This document shows positions 39,501 to 45,500 of a stretch of 64,000 bases of DNA, one piece after another. The translations under genes were made by a program, and so were the position numbers. The number at the start of each line of letters is the position of its first letter. Position 1 is the first letter of the stretch. The notes beneath the pieces were generated by a model that was not told where the DNA came from, did not search any database, and was given only the letters and a program-made list of their open reading frames with translations. Origin of the DNA: Nepenthes gracilis (lineage: Eukaryota > Streptophyta > Magnoliopsida > Caryophyllales > Nepenthaceae); assembly GCA_033239525.1 (NCBI GenBank), contig BSYO01000020.1, positions 12,278,308 to 12,342,307 on the forward strand. The letters run 5' to 3'.

Positions 39501-42500
39501 CTATTTTGCTAAAAACACTTAGCTAAGATGTATTTTGTGTAAACTAACTCCCTTGTACACTCCTCCATAAGTAGACACAAATGATGTATACTTGATTAAT
39601 ACATGTGTAGGGTTAATAGGTGTAATAAGTGAGGCATTAACTATAGATTTGTGGTTCATACTAATCATAAAAGCAATTTTGAATGATTCTTAACTTCCCA
39701 CATCATCTTCAATGCATTGCAATCTTCCAATGTGAGCATTAACCGGGTTCATGGATCATAGTTCCTCCCAGATGAAGCTCCTAAATAGAAGTTATGGAGG
39801 AGTTATGGCTTCACATTTCACCACTTTAACAAGAATAATGCATATCATAAATTCATCTTGTTCCAACAGAATCATCATTATGGCGCATCAATTTACAGAA
39901 CAAAGATGAATGAAATCCGAGCAAAACATCAATTTCTCTCCAGGGATTGTCTTTGTTAGCATGGCCATGGGATTCTTACTCATATAAATGTTCAGCAGGG
40001 AAAATTCATTCTCCACTAACACTTGGAGAAAATGATCTAAACCTGAACATGCTTAGTTATCTAATGGTAGACTTGTTTTGAGGCAAGATTCAAGGCATTC
40101 TAACTTTCATAGAAAATCTGCATGCTATCTTGCAAAAGTCTGAGCTCACCTAACAAATCGACCGGAAAAATAGACTCCTCAACCTCCACTCATGCCATAT
40201 ACTAGACTTCTGTGATAGAAAGGGCAATTGTCGGCTAGAGCATAAACTTCTAACTTCTAAGCCCATCAGTGAGTGTGAAAACATATCCAATCATCGACCT
40301 AATATTGTCAAGGTTCCCTACAAAATCAACATCAACAAAACCAACAACTCGATCATTTTAGCAAGTCCCCTTCAAAAAACTAAACCATGATTTTGTGTGC
40401 CTTTTAAATACTAAAGAATCCACAGCCACAAACAAGTGACATTTCCTAAAATTAGCCATGAACCGGTTGACCACACTCAGAGCATTCTTCTTCATTAGTG
40501 TATAGTGCTCGGTTTGAGAAAATTTTAAAGTGCCCAGCTAAAGGAGTAAAAAAGGGCTTGTACTTATCCATGTTAAATCTTGTGAGGATTTTCTGGACAG
40601 ACCAAGTTTGAGATAAATTCAATTTTACTAGAGATCTATCATTTTTTTATCCACCTAGGGATCTATCATTTCAAATTCTTTTTTCCCTTGTGTTTCCAAA
40701 GAATTTAATGTTGGAAATATTTTTGCCACAACATACCATCAACATAAATCACCAAATAAATAAACAAGCTATCGGAAAGCTTTCAAAAATATATGTATCA
40801 ATCATACTCACTTCGTGTAAACCTGTGCTTACCCATAAACAAATCAAAGCATTTGTATCAACGTCTCGAAGATTGATTCAAACCATGAGGGATTTATTAA
40901 AACTACACACGAGCACTTCTTTTCTTTTCAACTCGGAGCCTCTCGAGTTGAGCCTTATAGATCTACTCTTCGAGTTCTCCATGTAAGAACGCTGTCCTGA
41001 TATCTAGTGGAAATCACACATAGAAACCAAATCCAAAAGAGTAAAAATGGATCTATGTCTCACTATGTGAAAATAAATTTCACAAAAATAGATACCTTCC
41101 CTTTGCGTGTAACCCTTAGCAACAAGTCAAGCCTTATAAGTGTCGGATTTTCTTTTGTACACCCACTTGCAACTAATGACCCGCTTATCTTTCAGTAACT
41201 TGACAAGATCTCATGTCTTTTTTTTTCTTTTTCGAGAGATTGCATTTGATCACTAATTGCATGCATCCACATATCAAATTCGGGGTTGTCCACGGCTTCT
41301 TGGTAGTTGCTTGGCTCTCTATGTTTGGCCAACGTGGTGTCAGCAACCATGTCTCAGATTTTTCTTAGCTTTCACATCCATTACCACCAATTATTGTACA
41401 TTTGCAAATCCTCATCATTGTCATGAGAAAACCTAAATCTGGAATTTCATATTCACTTGCTCAGGATAGCATGCTGTTTGGAAGCAGTTTCATCAAATTT
41501 CAAACCAAACATGCTGATTTTCAATCCCCAATAGACTCCAGCATTGAGTTTTCATCGAATTTGACATCTTCAGATATTAAAAAATGCAACTTATCCGGTC
41601 CTGAGTACCACAACATGAAAGCATTCCCACTATGCACATAACTGAGAAAACGAAATTTCCCTACCCTTGGTTCAACTTGTCAGTGTTTGAATAAACATAG
41701 ATGGGAAAACTAAATATCTGAAAATCGTAGTAGTCCGAGGGTTTTCCTAACCAAAACTCATTTATCTTTTGAGACCAATTGTCATGGAGGGAAACATGTT
41801 GACAAGATAAAATGCGGTATTGATCGCCTCAGCCCAAAAGCCTTTTGAAATTCCAAAAACACTCATAATACCTTGGGCCGTTCAAGTAAAGTTCTATTCG
41901 TCTATTCAGCGACTCTGTTTTGTTGAGGAGTCCATGGGGCTGTCCTACATAAAGTGATGCGCTCATAGAAATTCTTAAACTTGGTCGAGTTGTACTCACC
42001 TCCATTGGCCATGTAAAGTTTTGCACCTTTCTCTCTCATTTTAGGTCTCCACCATGGCCTTCCACCGCTTAGATTTAGATTTAACTATGTAAATCCATAC
42101 CTTCCTCAAAAATATCATCAATAAATGAAACAAAATAATTTGATCTACCACTTAAAGGGACTTGTGAAGACCCAAACATCCAAATACGTGTATTAAAAAA
42201 TGCCTTTCATGGTGTGAGTCAAAGAACAAAAAGTTACTCAGTTATATTTTTCATAAACATAGTATTCACAAAAGTATGAGTTACAAAATTAAATCCCTTT
42301 AAGAAGGTTCCATCTCTGAAGCTCTTCAAGTCCTTGCTCACTCATATATCAGTTGTGACGTACTACAACTGTATTGATCACCTTCATCTATACTTCTCAG
42401 TAACGTAGGAAGCTCCACCTATACAAGTACTAACACTTCCTATGAGTTCATAGAAATTCTCGATTCTATTTACTTTCATCACCAGAAGCACTACCTTTAA

Positions 42501-45500
42501 AATTTTCAGAGTTATTCTTTGCAACAATCTTACGTCTTAGAGTATCAAGAACACCGAAAGAAATCAAATTTCTTTTCAAATCCAAGACATGTCCAACATT
42601 AATTAGAGTTTGCATAATTCCGTCAAACATCTTGATTTCAATGTCTCCAATTCCGACTATTTCACACGTGAAATTATAGCCCGTAAGAATTGTACCACCA
42701 TGGTAATGACGATACGCGAAAAATAAATTCTTGTTTGTGCACACATGAAATGAGCACTCAAATCAAGAAACCACGTGCTCAACAGATTGCCTGAAGATAC
42801 GGAGAGAATAATGCAGTCTTGGTTTTTCCCTGATCTCTTGACCATGCAAGAAGATTCTGGTTGCATCTCCTTGTTCTCCTTTTTGTTGGGGGCAAACGGG
42901 GCATCCAGATAGAATGCTCCTGAGTGCAGTGACCGAGAGGACAAAACACTCAGACAGAGGGAGAGCGCTCAGACGGACAGCAAAAAAAGGAGAGGCATAA
43001 AACCGAGAGAGACACACGAGATTTAACATGGAAACGCTTCTGGAACCGAAGAGAACAACCACAGGAGCAGAGCTACAACAAATCCACTATGTGAAATAGG
43101 TTACAAGACCTCAAGATGGAGTATCCGCTACACACCCGAGAAATCAAAGAGAAAAACTCTCCAGAGCATACCAAGAAAACACTCTTTTCTTTTCACTCTC
43201 TGTTCTTCTCTCTTTCTTTCTCTCATCGGTGGTGCACTCCTCTTTTCTTTCACAAGTCCTTTTACTCTCTCCAAAATTGCTCTCTCAATCTTGCTCTCAC
43301 ACTGCTGCACGCCCTCTGGCTCTCTCAGCTCTCTCACTCTCTTCCTCAACCGGCCAACGTCCATATATATATAGACACAATGAGCCTAGGCCCTGCCAGC
43401 CACCCTACTGCCAGTAGGGTGGCAGGACCACGCCCCTTAGGCCTGCCATGGCAGGCGCATACCCGGCGTGCCAAGATGGCAAGCCGGACACCTTAGAAGT
43501 TGCAGCCGCCTGCCCACCTACAAAACGTAGCTGCAGCATGCCTACAGAGGAAGTCAACGCCTAGGTTTTAGAGTCCTCATCCATGTCTTCAGCAACCTCT
43601 CGGACATGACGCCTCTGATGAGGCATCGTTCACTATTGCCGCTACTTCTCGGACAATAGTTCCCGAACGGATTCTTCGGCCACTGCTCCTCCACAGTAGT
43701 CCTCGTCCAATTCTTCCAGCTACCCCGAGGACGGATGTTCTCGGCCTTCTCCAAAAATCCGCGTCCATTTGTCTCCACACGTCCATGGACACAAATACCA
43801 CAAGAGGGTGACCCCAACACTTTTCCTTAAGCTTTTAGCAGTCTTTCTTGATTTGTCACAGCTTCTAGAAGTAATTGCACTTTATAAACTTATTATCCTT
43901 GATTAAGATTGCCAACAAAACTGATTTTCAGCCTTAATCAGATCTTCCCCTTGCTTCAAGGCCTGCAGCCTGGCTATTTGAAATCAGTTTTCGACTCTTT
44001 CTTCCAATACTAAAGCTAAAGCCACATCATCCAAGATTATGGTCACTTTTCCATATGTTAGTGCAGTTACTAAATAATGATAAGAAACAGGAAAAGAACA
44101 TGAAAGCAACAATGCTTTATCATCATCAATGATTTTCACATCGATGCTTCACAATTGACAAAGGAGTTTGTTAAAATTGTTTAAATGTTCATGGACCGAT
44201 ATATCTTCCTTTATTTCAAGAATATAAAGTTGTTGTTTCAAATAAAGTCGGTTATTGAGATTTCGTCATATAAGGACTCTCCAATTTGGCCCATAACTTG
44301 TCGGCTGACTTTTCTTTGGCAATATTGTAGAGGTCATTGTCGGCAAAGCATGGCCGAATTGTGCTAATGGCACGAAAATCAAGATCCTCCCAATAATCAT
44401 CAAAAGTGGAAGCATTAGCCTTTTTCCCTTTTAGGAATTAATGGAGTCCTTGTTAAACAAATTTTAATATTGATTTGACATTAACACAAATTGTTCTTGC
44501 CATCGAACTTCTCCAATTCAAACTTAGCATTCGAAATTATTAATCCATTTTAAATGGAAACTCTATAATACCAATTTACTATGAGTGAGAGAAAAATTAA
44601 GACAAATTCAAGTTCACACAAGAAAATTTACGTAGTTCACTCTTAGAATGACTGATACATCCACGGACACAAAATGAAGATGGTTTTACTATAATTAAAA
44701 TAGTAAAAGTGATGGAATTAACCCAATACACTGTTCTTACCAAGAACTCTCAGTTATTTTAGTGAAAAGCTAAACACCCACTCGAAAACATTGCACTCAA
44801 CAAAACACTTAACTGAGGTGTATTTTGCATACACTAGCTCCCTTGCACACTCCTAAAAGTAGATGCAATTGATGTATACTTATTAATACAAGTGTAGAAT
44901 TTCTAGGTTTAATAAGCGGGGCATTAACCATTGACACATGGTTTATACTCTTGCCATAAAAACCGTCTTGATTTCTTCTTAATTTCCCACACATATCAAT
45001 GCATTGCAATCTTCCAAAGAGCATCAAACTTCACACTCACCCATGGTGAGCATTAACAGGGTTCACGGATCACGGTTCCTTTGGGATGAACATCCTAAAT
45101 AGCAGTTATGGGGTAGTTATATCTTCGCAACAATATCCTACATCTCAAACATGGAATAACGGACAACAAAAAACATGATCTTTAATCAGAGACTTTTTTT
45201 CCTACTCCTTTGGTTGCTCTAGGGACATTTGGGGTTAGGATTGATGCCTTCGAAATCAATCTCTCGTTTTCTCTTACATTGCAAGCTCTTTTTGTCCATC
45301 TGTTGAGCATCAAGTAGGCCATATTTTTAATCATTGTGTCATGCTACTGTGGTATCGCAATATTGCAATATGCGAGCATATCATCAGTAAAGGTAACATA
45401 TCATTATGTACACAGTGCAAGTCTCAACCCTATTTAAATTTTGTTTGTCAAGGGTTCATGTACATGGGACATTGAAATTTCCAAACTTTGACAGATGTAC

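Larger units (their letters stand above)
39266..45132 (-). mobile_element. Ty1/copia retrotransposon relic on the minus strand
   Basis: LTRs of about 550 bp lie at 44578-45132 (5') and 39266-39815 (3'). They share TTGCACT, CTCCCTTG-ACACTCCT, GATGTATACTT and GCATTGCAATCTTCCA. Beside the 5' LTR, TTGGTATTATAGAG is a decayed tRNA-Met primer site. Gag, protease, integrase, RT and RNase H follow in copia order, all with stops. Without the solo LTR nested between gag and protease it would be about 4.9 kb. It runs in the same direction as MED15 inside intron 1. Confidence 0.85.

Noticed and set aside
43116..43820. Open frames of 126, 88 and 70 codons on both strands
   Set aside because: They lie wholly within the solo LTR, whose ends and duplication are clear, and have no protein motif.
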